Source: Deinococcus koreensis
GTDB lineage: Bacteria; Deinococcota; Deinococci; Deinococcales; Deinococcaceae
Assembly (NCBI RefSeq): GCF_002901445.1
Contig: NZ_PPPD01000001.1
Location: forward strand, 1,167,001 to 1,231,000
DNA length: 64,000 nt
Reading direction: 5' to 3'
The notes under the pieces are model-generated. The model made no database searches. It was given only the letters and a program-made list of their open reading frames with translations, and was not told the origin of the DNA. This document shows, piece after piece, positions 10,699-22,903 of this stretch (the stretch's first letter is position 1; every line of letters begins with the position of its first letter). The position numbers and the translations under genes are program-made.

Positions 10699-10748
10699 CC
10701 GCCTGAAGGAGCCGCCACCTCCCCCCACAGCCCACAAGCCCACAGAAT

Positions 10749-10780
10749 GACGGCCGGAAGCACCGACGCTTCCGGCCGTC
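10749..10780 (+). terminator. 13-bp GC-rich hairpin after the subtilase gene
   Basis: A perfect 13-base inverted repeat (arm GACGGCCGGAAGC) has a six-base loop and starts 50 bases after the stop codon. No clean T-run follows (TCGGCTTCC), so intrinsic termination may be partial. It separates the subtilase from coxG. Confidence 0.6.
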
Positions 10781-10930
10781 TCGGCTTCCCGGGAACGGAC
10801 GTCCCACCCTCGGCGCAGCCCCGAGGGGTCGGCCAGGGCACTCCCCCCACCCCCCCCCAATCATTCCCAAACCCCGGGGCGCTTACAATCAGGGGGCTTC
10901 TGACAATCCAGTGCTCCCGAGGTGACACGT

Positions 10931-11395
<465 letters not shown>

Positions 11396-11586
11396 GCCGG
11401 ACTGAGACTGGAGGGCCGACACAGGGCCCGGGCGACTCCGGTCTCTGCTGTGGGCAGGTCGGCAGGGCTGTCCAACCCGCCGTCCGGCCTGCTCAGGCCC
11501 GCTCCTCTCCTCAACCCACTCCAGTTCCGTGTGAGCTGACTGGGGAATGTAAGCCCACGGGGCGCGGCCCGGCGAAGGCGCCGGCC

Positions 11587-12210
11587 TCAGCTGCCGGGCA
11601 ACGCCGCGGGGGGCGCGGGCGGCAGCGTCTGCACCGCCGTGATCACGCCATGCGGCGACACGGCCAGCACCCGCCCCTCGGCCAGAGTCCAGAGCGCCCG
11701 GTGGATCGCCATCTCGGCCGCCGGAGTTCCGCCCGGAGCCAGCTCGTCGAGCAGCGCGGTGTAGCGCACGCTCGCCGCCTCGCCGCCGGCCCAGGGCGTG
11801 GCCGCCGCGACCAGCGCCAGGACGCGGCGCTGGTCGTCGTTCTGACCGTGGGCCAGCAGGGCCTGCCGGGCGCGGCGGCGCTCCAGCTTCGCGTCGCGCT
11901 CCTGGCGGCGCCGGTCGAGCAGCGCGGCGACCTCGTCCGGGGGGGTCTCGCCCCGGCGGGCGCGGGCCTCTCCGATCAGGGTCTCCAGGCGCTGGTCGGC
12001 GCGGGCACTGGCCTCCGCGCGCAGTTCCTGCAGCTGGGCGGCGGCCCCGCGCAGCCGTGGATCCAGGGCCACCCGCTGGGCGGCGCGGCGGGCAGCCTCG
12101 CTCAGTCCGCCCCGGCGGTCGCCCGCCTCGGGGGCCGGCTCGTCGCGCAGCGCCTTGCCGACGCGGATCAGGGTTTTGACGGTACGGGCGGTCTTGCTCT
12201 CGGGCGGCAT
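11587..12210 (-). CDS. Hypothetical charged helical protein
   Basis: 207 residues; not recognised. It has no signal peptide or membrane segment. The centre (residues 60-130) is strongly charged and helical (LIGEARARRGETPPDEVAAL then RRRQERDAKLERRRARQALL), so it is a likely coiled coil. The C-terminal part (ALWTLAEGRVLAVSPHGVIT) looks like a small winged-helix-like fold, but I cannot assign it. GGAGGAG lies five bases before the ATG, which supports translation. It is oriented against coxG and in line with the small membrane protein at 12457. Confidence 0.6.
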   Translation of the reverse strand: MPPESKTARTVKTLIRVGKALRDEPAPEAGDRRGGLSEAARRAAQRVALDPRLRGAAAQLQELRAEASARADQRLETLIGEARARRGETPPDEVAALLDRRRQERDAKLERRRARQALLAHGQNDDQRRVLALVAAATPWAGGEAASVRYTALLDELAPGGTPAAEMAIHRALWTLAEGRVLAVSPHGVITAVQTLPPAPPAALPGS

Positions 12211-12456
12211 GGGCTCTCCTCCGGGCGCGGTCGGTCACTGGGGGCCCTATGGGCGCCGAGCGGCGAAGCTCCTGCTTGGCGGCCCCCAGCGCAGACCCGG
12301 CGCCGCTCTGGTTATACCGGAGGACGATGTGAGCTGCCGTCCACCGAAAGTCCCAGCGGGCGCCGCGGGGCGTGGCCGGGGCAACAGAAGGCCCGGCCAG
12401 ACGCGGCCGGGCGATGGAGCGGAAGTGGGGGCGGGCAGCGGAGCCGCGAACGCTTG

Positions 12457-12774
12457 TCAGGCGGCCTGGGCGGTGGGGAGCACCACGCTCTCGGGCTGGG
12501 CCTCGGCGGGCGCCGTGACCAGCGGACGAACCGGCAGCAGGGCGCCCAGGGCCAGCCCCGCCATGCTGCCGGTGGCCACGATCATCCACATCATGCCGGT
12601 CTGGCTTTCGTCGAGCAGCACGCTCAGCACCATCAGGGCGGCCGAGACCGCCATGTGGGCCAGGGCGGGGATCAGCAGGTTGCCCCCGCGCAGGTGGGCC
12701 TGCAGAAACCCGCGTCCGAAATGGAGGCCGGAGGTCACGGCAATCAGGGTGCACAGGAGCAGGGGGATGGTCAT
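12457..12774 (-). CDS. Small integral membrane protein
   Basis: 105 residues with three likely membrane helices (IPLLLCTLIAVTSGLHF, LIPALAHMAVSAALMVLSVL, MMWMIVATGSMAGLALGALL) and a short polar tail. The family is not recognised. The start is supported by a leaderless-type -10, TACGAT at 12781-12786, six bases before the ATG. It is followed on the same strand, 246 bases on, by the charged protein at 11587-12210. Confidence 0.6.
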   Translation of the reverse strand: MTIPLLLCTLIAVTSGLHFGRGFLQAHLRGGNLLIPALAHMAVSAALMVLSVLLDESQTGMMWMIVATGSMAGLALGALLPVRPLVTAPAEAQPESVVLPTAQAA

Positions 12775-13033
12775 GTGTGTATCGTACCTGCCGGCCTCTC
12801 ACGCCAGCCTCACGGCTGCGGGGCCCCGTCACGCATTAAGGCCCGGCGGTCTCGGTGCCCCGTGTGGGCAGAACCCACGTTCTGGAGGACGAAATGACGA
12901 TTTGTAAGAGTTCGGGCGACGGCGAGACGGGCGGCATGGGCCGGCGTACAGTCGCGCGCCGCCCCGTCCGTGAATACTGGGGGTCTATGACCCCTCCCCC
13001 GTCGGCCCGTGGCGCCCCCCTCCGGACGTGCAG

Positions 13034-13944
<911 letters not shown>

Positions 13945-13948
<4 letters not shown>

Positions 13949-15207
13949 CCGGGCCGGGCGCCCCCGTTCCCGAGCCGGCCGCCGACCTGACCTCCCGCGT
14001 GACCGCCTTCGTGGCCCGCCTGCGCGTCCGGCACGGCTTTCTGGTCGGCCCCGGCGAGGCCGCCGACGCCCTGCGGGCGGCGGGGGTCGTGAACGTGCTC
14101 CGCAAGGCCGAGCTGCGCGACGCCCTGCGCGCCGTGCTGATCGCCGGCCCCGAACAGCGGCGGGTCTTCGACCTGGAATTCAACGCCTTCTTCGTCCGGG
14201 ACGACCAGGCGCCGCCGCCCACCCTGCCGCCCCTGCTGCCGCAGACCGAGGCCCCCGGCATCGAGCAGGACACGCCGCCGCTCCCCCAGAACAGGGAGGA
14301 GGGCAAGCCGTCCCCGAAACCCGCCCCGCCCACAGACGACGAGGGCGAGGAGGACGGCGACCCCCAGACCCTGCAGGCCCAGCCCCTGGGCGAGGGCGAG
14401 GACGGCCCGGATGACCCAGATGCGCCCCTGCAGACGGTGCAGACGAAGCTCAGCCCCAACGCCTCGGGCGGCGGGGAGGTCGAGGCGGGCGGCGGCGACC
14501 TGCCCGATCTGCTGCGCGCGGCCTCGGCTCTGGTGCGGGCCGTGTCGCTGGGCCGCTCGCGGCGGCTCAGGCCACAGGCCCGGGGAAACAAGCTGGACGC
14601 CCGGCGCACCCTGCGCGCGGCGGCCCGCACGGCGGGCGACCCCACCGAACTGAGATGGCTGGGCCGCCCGCGCCGCGCCCCGCGCTTCCTGCTGCTGCTC
14701 GACGGCAGCCGCTCGATGGGCCGCGACGCCACGTTGCTGCTGCGTTTCGCCCACGCCCTGCACCTGCGCTCAAGGCGGGTCGAGGTCTACGCCTTCTCCA
14801 CCGGCCTGACCCGCCTGACCCCGCTGCTGCGCCACGCACCCCTGGGCCAGCCGCTGCACCTGCCGGATCTGGGCGAAGCCTGGGGCGGCGGCACGCGCAT
14901 CGGGGAGAACCTGCTGAAGCTCGCCCGCCAGGAGCGCGACCGGGTCAGCCGCGACACCCTGGTCATCATCCTGAGCGACGGGCTGGACACCGGGCACATG
15001 GGCGAGCTGGAACGCGCCATGCGCGACCTGCATCGCCGCGCCGGGGGCGTGGTGTGGCTCTCGCCGCTGGCCGCCACCCCCAACTACCAGCCGGTGCAGC
15101 GCGCCATCAAGGCGGCCCTGCCCTTTCTGGACGCCCTGCTGCCGGCGGGCGGTGTGGACGATCTGCACGCCCTGGCCGGGCGGCTGCGGCGGGTGACGCT
15201 GGGGTAG
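13945..15207 (+). CDS. CoxE-type VWA domain protein
   Basis: 420 residues. An N-terminal helical domain (residues 1-85) is followed by a Pro/Glu/Asp-rich linker (about 88-165) and a C-terminal von Willebrand A domain. The domain carries the metal-ion-dependent adhesion motif DGSRSMG (253-259) and the later LVIILSDGLDTGHMGELERA. This is the VWA_CoxE layout. CoxE works with CoxD to mature molybdenum hydroxylases. The GTG start at 13945 overlaps the coxD stop by four bases; an apparent longer frame upstream is only the shadow of coxD. The enzyme they serve is not in this window. Confidence 0.88.
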
Positions 15208-15290
15208 TATTGCTCGCTGACCCGTATTCGTGCCGCGCTCCAGCGTGCGTGCGGCACCGATGACGGCCAGGGCGGCCGTGAGCCAGTCGG

Positions 15291-15818
15291 TCACCGAATA
15301 CTGATGTGACCCCGATAGATGTAACTTACGGAGCTTCCAGCCACGATGTCCTTGAAGTCGACGCGCCCGGTGGCACCCGCGAAACCGCCCGTGCCGCTGC
15401 CCGCCACCAGGGGATGCTCGCAACGTCCATGGATTTCCGTGCCGTCGGGATTGAACTTACCCTCGAATCTGTAGCCCGTCGTGAACGTGCCGCTCTGTCC
15501 ACCATTCAGGCTGCCGACGAAGACCTCCCGACCGGTTTCCAGGTAGACACCGCTCGGTGTCGTCTTGACGGTGTCGATGTCCGTGTACCAGCAGCCCTGC
15601 AAACTGCCGCTCAGAAGGAGCGGCGGGTAGTCCTCGAAGCCGGGAAAGAGCGGGCAGGTGCTCCCGATAGCGACGAAGGCCCCGGTTCCCGAGATCTGGA
15701 GGTTGTTGACCCCCAGGGCGGTCAGGGCAGACGAGGCCGACGGCACCGCGAGTTCGGTGCGGGCACAGGCGGTGAGAGCGAGAGCGAAAGCAGCGGCGAT
15801 GACAACGCTTCCTTTCAT
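15291..15818 (-). CDS. Lipoprotein of unknown function
   Basis: 175 residues. The signal peptide ends in a lipobox (ALTACA), so it is probably lipid-anchored. The rest is beta-rich with paired cysteines (STCPLFPGF, LQGCWYTD, HGRCEHP). Its end, GTGGFAGATGRVDFKDIV then YIYRGHI, resembles the closing strands of dirigent/allene-oxide-cyclase-like barrels, but this is only a resemblance. A purine-rich GGGGGGA lies upstream of the ATG. Base composition is visibly less GC-rich than its neighbours, which may point to transfer. Confidence 0.6.
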   Translation of the reverse strand: MKGSVVIAAAFALALTACARTELAVPSASSALTALGVNNLQISGTGAFVAIGSTCPLFPGFEDYPPLLLSGSLQGCWYTDIDTVKTTPSGVYLETGREVFVGSLNGGQSGTFTTGYRFEGKFNPDGTEIHGRCEHPLVAGSGTGGFAGATGRVDFKDIVAGSSVSYIYRGHISIR

Positions 15819-15988
15819 ACATCCCCCCTATCCAGTTGCTGGTGAGGCCTCCACCTTACACCCTTTTAATGACCTTGAGTCATTCTGTGGCAGATGGAGC
15901 CTGGTGATGGTCAGTGTGGCGATGAGCGTACGATTCTGTGCTCCGCCTGACTTCTCAGGGAAAGCGTGCTGGGCGTCTCTCCCGCCGC

Positions 15989-16372
15989 TCAGGGCGTGCC
16001 GGCCAGTTCGTTCCAGCGCACCAGGCCAGCGAATTCACCTGCCGAGAAGGCGTTGCCTGAGTCCTGCCAGCCGGCGACCGCCAGAACGGTCGTGTGGTGT
16101 TCCGGGTGGTACCAGCGCGCGATCATGGTGGTGCCGTCGAACAACCGCGAGCGCATGGGGCCGTAGCCCGCCTTGCCGAGCATGGTGCCCAGCCTCTGCA
16201 TACGCTCCTGACAGCTGGCGAGCATGAGCCCGCTGCCGGACAGGGCGCTGAGTTGAGTGCCCATGGAGTCGGGCGCATCGGCCTGCCGGGCGAAGGAGCC
16301 AGAACCTCCCAGCAGGGCCACCGTGAGCAGCGCGAATGACGTGCGGCCGGTAACGGTACGGAGCGTGGGCAT
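15989..16372 (-). CDS. Small secreted hypothetical protein
   Basis: 127 residues. A signal-like N-terminus (RTSFALLTVALLGGSGSFA) precedes a compact domain containing SCQERMQRLGTMLGKAGYGP, TTMIARWYHPEHHTTVLAVA and a C-terminal LVRWNELAGTP. The family is not recognised. The ATG at 16370-16372 was chosen because GGAGG lies seven bases upstream; the longer frame adds eleven residues without a ribosome binding site. Confidence 0.55.
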   Translation of the reverse strand: MPTLRTVTGRTSFALLTVALLGGSGSFARQADAPDSMGTQLSALSGSGLMLASCQERMQRLGTMLGKAGYGPMRSRLFDGTTMIARWYHPEHHTTVLAVAGWQDSGNAFSAGEFAGLVRWNELAGTP

Positions 16373-16703
16373 GGGGACGCCTCCAGGGCAGGCCAGACCT
16401 GCCACCGCGCCCCTGCGCCCGCAGCGGGACGGAGGGCAGCGCTAAGGGAAACGGGTGAACGGGGGCCGCAGGCCGGGCGGAGGACGCGGTGCGCTGCGCC
16501 TGTCCGCCCATCAGCGCTAGGCTGATGCCTCCAGGGTGCGCGTTGCCGGGAGAAAGCACATCCCCAGAACTGCGAACAGCCCCGGCCGGAGACCCTGACA
16601 GGAATACGTACGCCGCGGCTCCAGGTGTGGGAGGCCGTGACGGGGCAATCCGCTTGCGAGCCCATCCAGAACGGGCTTTTCTTGCCTGCTCTCCTCAGCG
16701 CGG
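16373..16703. other. Gene-free spacer
   Basis: 331 bases between the small secreted protein and the end of the LuxR-type regulator. I see no gene, hairpin or repeat that I can support. Confidence 0.4.
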
Positions 16704-19061
16704 TCAGTCGTCAGGGGGAGCGGAGCCAGTCAATCTCCTGAGCGGAGCCTGTGACGCCGTAGGCGCTGAACCGTCCGGCGGACTATGCTCGAAGGCCCAT
16801 CGGGTCAGTTCCACGCGATTGCGCAGGCCCAGTTTGCCCAACAGGTTGCCCACATGCTTGCTGGCCGTGGCGGGGCTGATCCCCAGGAACTTGGCCACAC
16901 GACGATCCGGATGCCCCTGCGACACCAGGGCCAGCACCTCCCGCTCGCGGGGCGTCAGGTCGGAGTGGATGTGGATGGCCGGCAAGAGTGGCACCTGAGC
17001 TAGCCCCTCGGCCAGTTCCAGGACGTCCGGCATCTGGAGCTGGCGGCCGGTCGTCCAGGCCAGCTGATAGGCGGCCTCACCCAGTTCCTCACGGGCACGG
17101 GCAAAGTCCAGGCGCATCCGGCGATCTGGCGCGCCCTGTGCGCGTTCCCCGACAGGATCGTTCAGAAAGGCGGTGAGCTGCACCAGGGTGGCCCACTCGC
17201 GCAACTCGGCCGCCAGGAAGATCAGGCCCCAGCGCAGGACGTCATTGGTTGCGCCCTGAAGGCCCCTGTCCACCGCGTCGTGCAGGCAGGCCAGCAGCAC
17301 CGTACGGGCCTCGGGCAAGCGGCGCAGACGCACCAGCACGTGGCCCGCCATCGACCGACACACACGGTAACCGGACTGATGACCCGCTTCCAGGAATTGC
17401 TGGCCGGCCAGCTGGGCGGACTCCAGAGCCTCCGCGTGCTGTTCCAGTTCCAGCAGATCATGGCACGCCGCTAGGTAGACATTGGCCTGGAGAAGCCGCT
17501 GCTCGCGGGTCGGAGGGTTGTCACCCACCCGCTCCCGCAATTCGCGGATGAGCCGTTGCGTGATCGCCCAGGCCCGTTCCCACTGGCCGGCGTCACGCAC
17601 CACCGCCGCCAGCTGGAGGCTGGCCCTGGCCTCGCCCTCCACGTCGCCCAGCTCGCGGTGCAGCGCCAGAACCTCGCCGAGCCGCGCCTCGCTGGCCTGC
17701 AACTGACCGCTGTAGTCCAGACAGCTCGCGCTGACTTCCAGCGCCCGGAGCAGCGTGACGCGGCTTTCAGGTTGGGGCAAGGTCAGCACCCGCTCGGCCA
17801 GCGGCGCTTCCTGAACCATCAGCCCGAAGGGCCCCCACAGAATGCCGGCCGCGCCGAGAAAGCGGTAGGCCAGCTCCGACTGGGGCTGATCCACCGTCCA
17901 GACCAGGCCGGCCCGGATGTCGGGGTAATGCGGCAGGTACGCCGCAAAGTTGTCCAGGCCGTCGGTCTCCCAGGGGCGCTGGTACTCCTCTACCATCTCC
18001 AGAAAATGCAGCGCATGCCGCTCGCGCCACACGGCCTCCTGCGGGTGGCCATCCAACTTTTCCACGGCCAGTTCCCGCAGTGGCTGGAGCATCTTCCAGA
18101 GGGTCTCCGGGGTGTCCTGGCGGCGCAGGAAACTTTGCGACAGCAGCGACTCGGCCCGGTCGAGCACCTCTCCGGAGCCCCAGACGGCCGCCAGCGCATC
18201 CGGTGTGAAACTCCCCTCGAAGACCGCGCAGCACTCGAACACGGCCCGGTCCAGGTCGTCCAGCAGGTCGTAGCTCCACTGCACGGCGGCCCGCAGCGAC
18301 CGCAGGCGTTCCGGGCGATCCCGGAAGTCGGCTTTTAGCACGTCCAGGGGATGCTCCAGCCGGGCCAGCAGATCAGAGAGCGAGAGGCTGCGTGTGCGCA
18401 CCGCCGCCAGTTCCAGCGCCAGTGGCACGCCTTCCAGCACTTCGCACAGCCGCGTGACCTGCACCGTGTTCCCGGCGTGCAGGGTGAACGAGGGCTCCAG
18501 CGCCTGCATCCGGCCCACAAACAGCTGCACGGCGGCGCTGGACGAGGCGAGGCGGGCGGATTGAGCCAGGGCCAGCGGCCCCACCGGATACTCGACCTCA
18601 TCGTGCAGCCGCAGCGCGGCCCGGCTGGTGACCACCAGGCGCAGGGTGTCACTGGCGGCCAGCACCTCGCCCAGTGCAGACGCGGCGGGCAACAGTTGCT
18701 CGAAGTTGTCGAGGAGCAGCAGGGTGCGCCGACCGGCTGCGAAGTTCTGAATCTGCCGTTCCGGTTCTCCCATGAAGGTGTCCCCAGGCAGCGACGCGGC
18801 GATGATCCCCAGCACCTGCTCGGCTTCGCGGACGGCGCTGAGGTCGATGAACTGGATGTGGTCGAACGGTAGGTCGGTGCTCTGACGCAGCGTGTGAAGC
18901 AGTCGCAGGGCCAGGGCGGTCTTGCCGATGCCGCCCGGCCCGCGCAGGGTGAGCAGCCGCACGCCAGCGCGCAGTAGGGCCAGCACCTGGCCCAGGTCGT
19001 GCTCGCGGCCGTACAGCGGGGCGAGCGCGGCCAGCCGCGGCGACCCCGGCGGGCGATCCAT
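16704..19061 (-). CDS. NB-ARC-type ATPase/LuxR transcriptional regulator
   Basis: 785 residues. The N-terminal STAND ATPase begins LYGREHDLGQVLALL, with Walker A RGPGGIGKTALALRLL and Walker B RRTLLLLDNFEQLLPA. A helical region resembling TPR repeats fills the middle. The C-terminus is a LuxR helix-turn-helix (LTPREREVLALVSQG, ATASKHVGNLLGKLGLRNR). This is the layout of AfsR/MalT-like regulators, in which an effector controls ATP-dependent activation. The leaderless-type start TACACT (19067-19072) is five bases before the ATG. The target genes are unknown; the ABC exporter next door is a candidate only by position. Confidence 0.85.
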   Translation of the reverse strand: MDRPPGSPRLAALAPLYGREHDLGQVLALLRAGVRLLTLRGPGGIGKTALALRLLHTLRQSTDLPFDHIQFIDLSAVREAEQVLGIIAASLPGDTFMGEPERQIQNFAAGRRTLLLLDNFEQLLPAASALGEVLAASDTLRLVVTSRAALRLHDEVEYPVGPLALAQSARLASSSAAVQLFVGRMQALEPSFTLHAGNTVQVTRLCEVLEGVPLALELAAVRTRSLSLSDLLARLEHPLDVLKADFRDRPERLRSLRAAVQWSYDLLDDLDRAVFECCAVFEGSFTPDALAAVWGSGEVLDRAESLLSQSFLRRQDTPETLWKMLQPLRELAVEKLDGHPQEAVWRERHALHFLEMVEEYQRPWETDGLDNFAAYLPHYPDIRAGLVWTVDQPQSELAYRFLGAAGILWGPFGLMVQEAPLAERVLTLPQPESRVTLLRALEVSASCLDYSGQLQASEARLGEVLALHRELGDVEGEARASLQLAAVVRDAGQWERAWAITQRLIRELRERVGDNPPTREQRLLQANVYLAACHDLLELEQHAEALESAQLAGQQFLEAGHQSGYRVCRSMAGHVLVRLRRLPEARTVLLACLHDAVDRGLQGATNDVLRWGLIFLAAELREWATLVQLTAFLNDPVGERAQGAPDRRMRLDFARAREELGEAAYQLAWTTGRQLQMPDVLELAEGLAQVPLLPAIHIHSDLTPREREVLALVSQGHPDRRVAKFLGISPATASKHVGNLLGKLGLRNRVELTRWAFEHSPPDGSAPTASQAPLRRLTGSAPPDD

Positions 19062-19129
19062 GGGTCAGTGTAGACCCGGCGTGGGGCGACGGTAGGCGAC
19101 AATACGGGGCGCCGACCGGAAGTGGAATC

Positions 19130-20002
19130 CTACAAGTCCCGCCGGCTGAACCGCCACATGGCCGCCGCTACCGCCAGCACGGTCAGCGCGGCGGCCCAGG
19201 CCACCAGCCCCAGCGGAATGGGCGTGGACGACACGAAGGGGTTGGCGCCCCGCGTGACCGTGCTCACCTGCAACATGAATTCGGGTTGCAGATGGTAGCT
19301 GGCCCCCAGCCACAGCGCGTTCGACGGCATCAGGGCGTTCGCCACCCGCCCCAGCGTGACCAGCGTGGGCGTGTCGGCCAGCGAGCCGATGGCGCTGAGG
19401 ATCCCCCCGGTGAAGCCCACGCCGTACAGCACGAACACGCCGATGCCGTTGGCCAGGGTGGTAAAGAGCGTGCTGCCCAGCAGGGTCAGGGCCGTGAGCA
19501 TGGCGACCGCCAGCAGCACCAGCGCCAGCGCCTGCCCCGGCGCCGGGGGCACATATCCGGTGATGAAGTACACGCCGGCCAGCAGCGCCGTGCCCAGCAG
19601 GGCCACGTAGACCACGTTCACGGCGCCGAAGCCCAGGAAGCGCCCCAGCACGACCTGAGCGCGGCTAATCGGCCGGGCGATCACGCTCTGCATGACGCCG
19701 TTCTCGATGTCCGCACTGACCGAGCCGACCGTAGAGAGCACGGCCATCAGCGAGCCCAGGAAGTACACGAGGTACATGCCGAACAGCGCCGAGGAGATGA
19801 CCGGGATGTTCCCGGCCCCGGTCGCGCTGCGGCCCTCCAGCCCGGCATCCACGGCGCGCTGGTCGAGCGTCTGCTCGAGGCGCAGGATGCCGTACAGGAA
19901 AAACCCGATGAACAGCACGCTGAGAACCACCAGCACGCTGACCAGCCGTTTGCGGAAGGCCTCGCGCAGCGAGAGTTCGGCGATCAGCAGGGCGTTACGC
20001 AC
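19130..20002 (-). CDS. ABC-2 type transporter permease
   Basis: 290 residues with about six membrane helices (VLVVLSVLFIGFFLYGIL, FGMYLVYFLGSLMAVLSTVG, ALALVLLAVAMLTALTLLGS and others). The segment DIENGVMQSVIARPISRAQV is typical of ABC-2 export permeases. It overlaps the upstream ATPase gene by eight bases, so the two form one transporter. The substrate is unknown; such exporters often carry lipids, peptides or drugs. Confidence 0.85.
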   Translation of the reverse strand: MRNALLIAELSLREAFRKRLVSVLVVLSVLFIGFFLYGILRLEQTLDQRAVDAGLEGRSATGAGNIPVISSALFGMYLVYFLGSLMAVLSTVGSVSADIENGVMQSVIARPISRAQVVLGRFLGFGAVNVVYVALLGTALLAGVYFITGYVPPAPGQALALVLLAVAMLTALTLLGSTLFTTLANGIGVFVLYGVGFTGGILSAIGSLADTPTLVTLGRVANALMPSNALWLGASYHLQPEFMLQVSTVTRGANPFVSSTPIPLGLVAWAAALTVLAVAAAMWRFSRRDL

Positions 20003-20969
20003 GGGCGGCCTCCGGGGCGGGGGCCGAGCGCTGGGCCTCGGGCGTGTCCTCGATCAGGTCGAGGAACAGCGTTTCCAGGTCGGGGCGGCGCGGGGTCAGG
20101 GCGTAGAGCCGCGCGCCGCTGTCCAGCACGGCCTGTGCGGCGGCCGGAATGGCGTCCTCGTGTTGCAGCCACAGTTCGATGTCGGCGCGGCCGGGCGTGT
20201 TCGTGTCGGTATGGCGCAGCTCGCCCAGGCGCGAGAGGGCGTCCAGCAGACCGGGGCGCAATTCGTCCACGCGCACGTCCAGCGGCAGCACGCCGCCCAT
20301 CAGGTCGCGCATGGATCCCTGCAGCAGCACGCGACCCGCCTTGACGAAGGCCACGCGGTCGCAGACCTGCTCGACCTCGCTGAGCAGGTGCGAGTTCAGG
20401 AAGACGCTCACCCCCGCGCCGCGCAGCCGCTCGATGATCTCGCGCACCTCGACCCGCCCGATGGGATCGAGCGCGGAGGTCGGCTCGTCCAGAAAGACCA
20501 GCGCCGGACGCGCCAGGATCGCCCCGGCCAGCCCCACGCGCTGCAGCATCCCCTTGGAGTAGCCGCCCAGCACCTCGCCGCCGCGGGCGCCCAGGCCCAC
20601 TTCCTCCAGCACGCCCGGAATCCGGGTGCGGAGCTCGGCCGCGCTCAGACCTGCCAGCCGCCCGTGGAAACGCAGGAACTCGTGCCCCGTCATCCAGGTC
20701 TGGAAGCGGAACTGCTCGGGCAGGAAGCCCAGCCGGGCGCGCACCGCCGGGCTCGACGGCGAGCCCCCCAGCACGCGCAGCTCGCCCGAGGTCGGCAGCA
20801 CCAGCCCCAGCAGCATCTTCAGGGTGGTGCTCTTCCCCGCTCCGTTGGGCCCCAGGAAGCCGAAGACCTCGCCGGGCTGCACGCCGATGCTCAGGCCATC
20901 GACCACGGCGCGGCCGCCATACACCTTGCGGAGCTCTCGGGTCTCGATAGCGGGTGGGGAGGCAGTCAT
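19995..20969 (-). CDS. ABC transporter ATP-binding protein
   Basis: 324 residues. Walker A is GPNGAGKSTTLK, the signature LGGYSKGMLQRVGLA and Walker B ALVFLDEPTSALDP. The C-terminal extension (LPLDVRVDELRPGLLDALSR) is typical of DrrA-type exporter ATPases. ATG at 20967-20969 is preceded six bases away by TATGCT (20976-20981), a leaderless-type promoter; the longer upstream frame has no support. It is co-transcribed with the permease that it overlaps. Confidence 0.9.
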   Translation of the reverse strand: MTASPPAIETRELRKVYGGRAVVDGLSIGVQPGEVFGFLGPNGAGKSTTLKMLLGLVLPTSGELRVLGGSPSSPAVRARLGFLPEQFRFQTWMTGHEFLRFHGRLAGLSAAELRTRIPGVLEEVGLGARGGEVLGGYSKGMLQRVGLAGAILARPALVFLDEPTSALDPIGRVEVREIIERLRGAGVSVFLNSHLLSEVEQVCDRVAFVKAGRVLLQGSMRDLMGGVLPLDVRVDELRPGLLDALSRLGELRHTDTNTPGRADIELWLQHEDAIPAAAQAVLDSGARLYALTPRRPDLETLFLDLIEDTPEAQRSAPAPEAARA

Positions 20970-21036
20970 CCGGGCAGCATAGACGCGCACCCCTGGGGGG
21001 GCGTGCGCCGAAAGTTGCAATGTGGCGGTGGGGAGG

Positions 21037-21102
21037 GAGCTATGAGCTCTGGGCTATGAGCTCTGAACCAGCGTTCTGCTCATAGCCCAGAGCTCACAGC
21101 TC
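21037..21102. repeat. Heptamer-periodic palindrome 1
   Basis: Two 25-base arms (21037-21061 and 21078-21102) pair with one mismatch around a 16-base loop. Each arm is built of seven-base words: GAGCTAT, GAGCTCT, GGGCTAT, GAGC. It lies just past the end of the aldo/keto reductase gene and before the ABC exporter operon, so it may act as that gene's 3' hairpin. No T-run is present. The core recurs at 45404-45462. Confidence 0.8.
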
Positions 21103-21117
21103 AGAGCGATCAGCCCC

Positions 21118-22065
<948 letters not shown>

Positions 22066-22129
22066 GCGGGACACTTTAACTCTTAAAGCATCGGGGGGCA
22101 GTCAGCTTCAGATCGGGTGAAGGCCCGGG

Positions 22130-22903
22130 TCAGGCCCCCGCCCAGCGCTCCGGCAGCGTCGGCGAGAGGATGTACCCGCCCTCCAGCGTGCCGAAGATCT
22201 CCGTGCGCGCCGGCCCCCAGTGCCACGCATACAGCGCGATATAGGCACAGAACACCGCGTCGATCCGATCCTCGTGGTTTTTCAGACTTCTGCCGCGCAG
22301 GGGGGTGATATCGGTGCCCAGCAGCGTGTCCAGACCGTGCAGAGGAGGCTCGGCCGTCTCCAGCGCCTTCAGGTGGGCGTGCAGCTCGGCCCAGGCGCCA
22401 TGCAGGATCACCTTGTCCTGGCCCTTGTTCTTGTATTTCAGGGTGCGGGCCAGCCCGAACAAGGAGACCATGGCCGGGTGCGGGTAGACCTCGACCACGC
22501 GCCGGGCCTGCTCGCCCGCCACCAGACGGGGGTCGTGCACGAAACCGCGCTCCTCCAGCGCCGCCACCAGCCGCTCGCCGCGCACGCTGCCCGAGGCGTC
22601 GCCCACCCGCCGGCGGTTGGTGGGGTGGGCGCCCGCCTGAAAGCGCCCGAAGACCGCGCCCAGGTCGGCCTCGGCTGGTCGCCGCCCGGTCTCGTTGGGC
22701 ACCCTCAGCGGCGCGTCGATAGCGACGATACAGCCCGGCCCCGCGTGCCGGTCGAGGAAGGCCAGCACCTCGGCGTCATCGCCCAGCAGGGCCGCCTCGC
22801 TCAGGCGACCACCCCCACCCTCCAGCGCGACCACCGCGCCGCCGGAAGGATTACGCACCGACCACGCCAGATCCAGCCCGATGAAGTTCAGTCCGGCTCC
22901 CAC
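22130..22903 (-). CDS. DUF429 domain protein
   Basis: 257 residues. The start NFIGLDLAWS with an acidic residue on the first strand, then CIVAIDAPLRVPNETGRRPA and the late EDRIDAVFCAYIALYAW, match DUF429, a predicted RNase H-like fold of unknown function. The GTG start at 22901-22903 overlaps the preceding cupin gene by 16 bases. It is the last gene of a tightly overlapping three-gene set (YdeI-like, cupin, DUF429), all on the minus strand. Confidence 0.75.
   Translation of the reverse strand: MGAGLNFIGLDLAWSVRNPSGGAVVALEGGGGRLSEAALLGDDAEVLAFLDRHAGPGCIVAIDAPLRVPNETGRRPAEADLGAVFGRFQAGAHPTNRRRVGDASGSVRGERLVAALEERGFVHDPRLVAGEQARRVVEVYPHPAMVSLFGLARTLKYKNKGQDKVILHGAWAELHAHLKALETAEPPLHGLDTLLGTDITPLRGRSLKNHEDRIDAVFCAYIALYAWHWGPARTEIFGTLEGGYILSPTLPERWAGA

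Noticed and set aside
15208..15290. Minus-strand frame VTDWLTAALAVIGAARTLER directly after the lipoprotein stop (GTGA overlap)
   Set aside because: It starts like a small membrane protein but then runs antisense into coxE without a stop until 14770. It could be the remnant of a truncated gene, but I could not support it.
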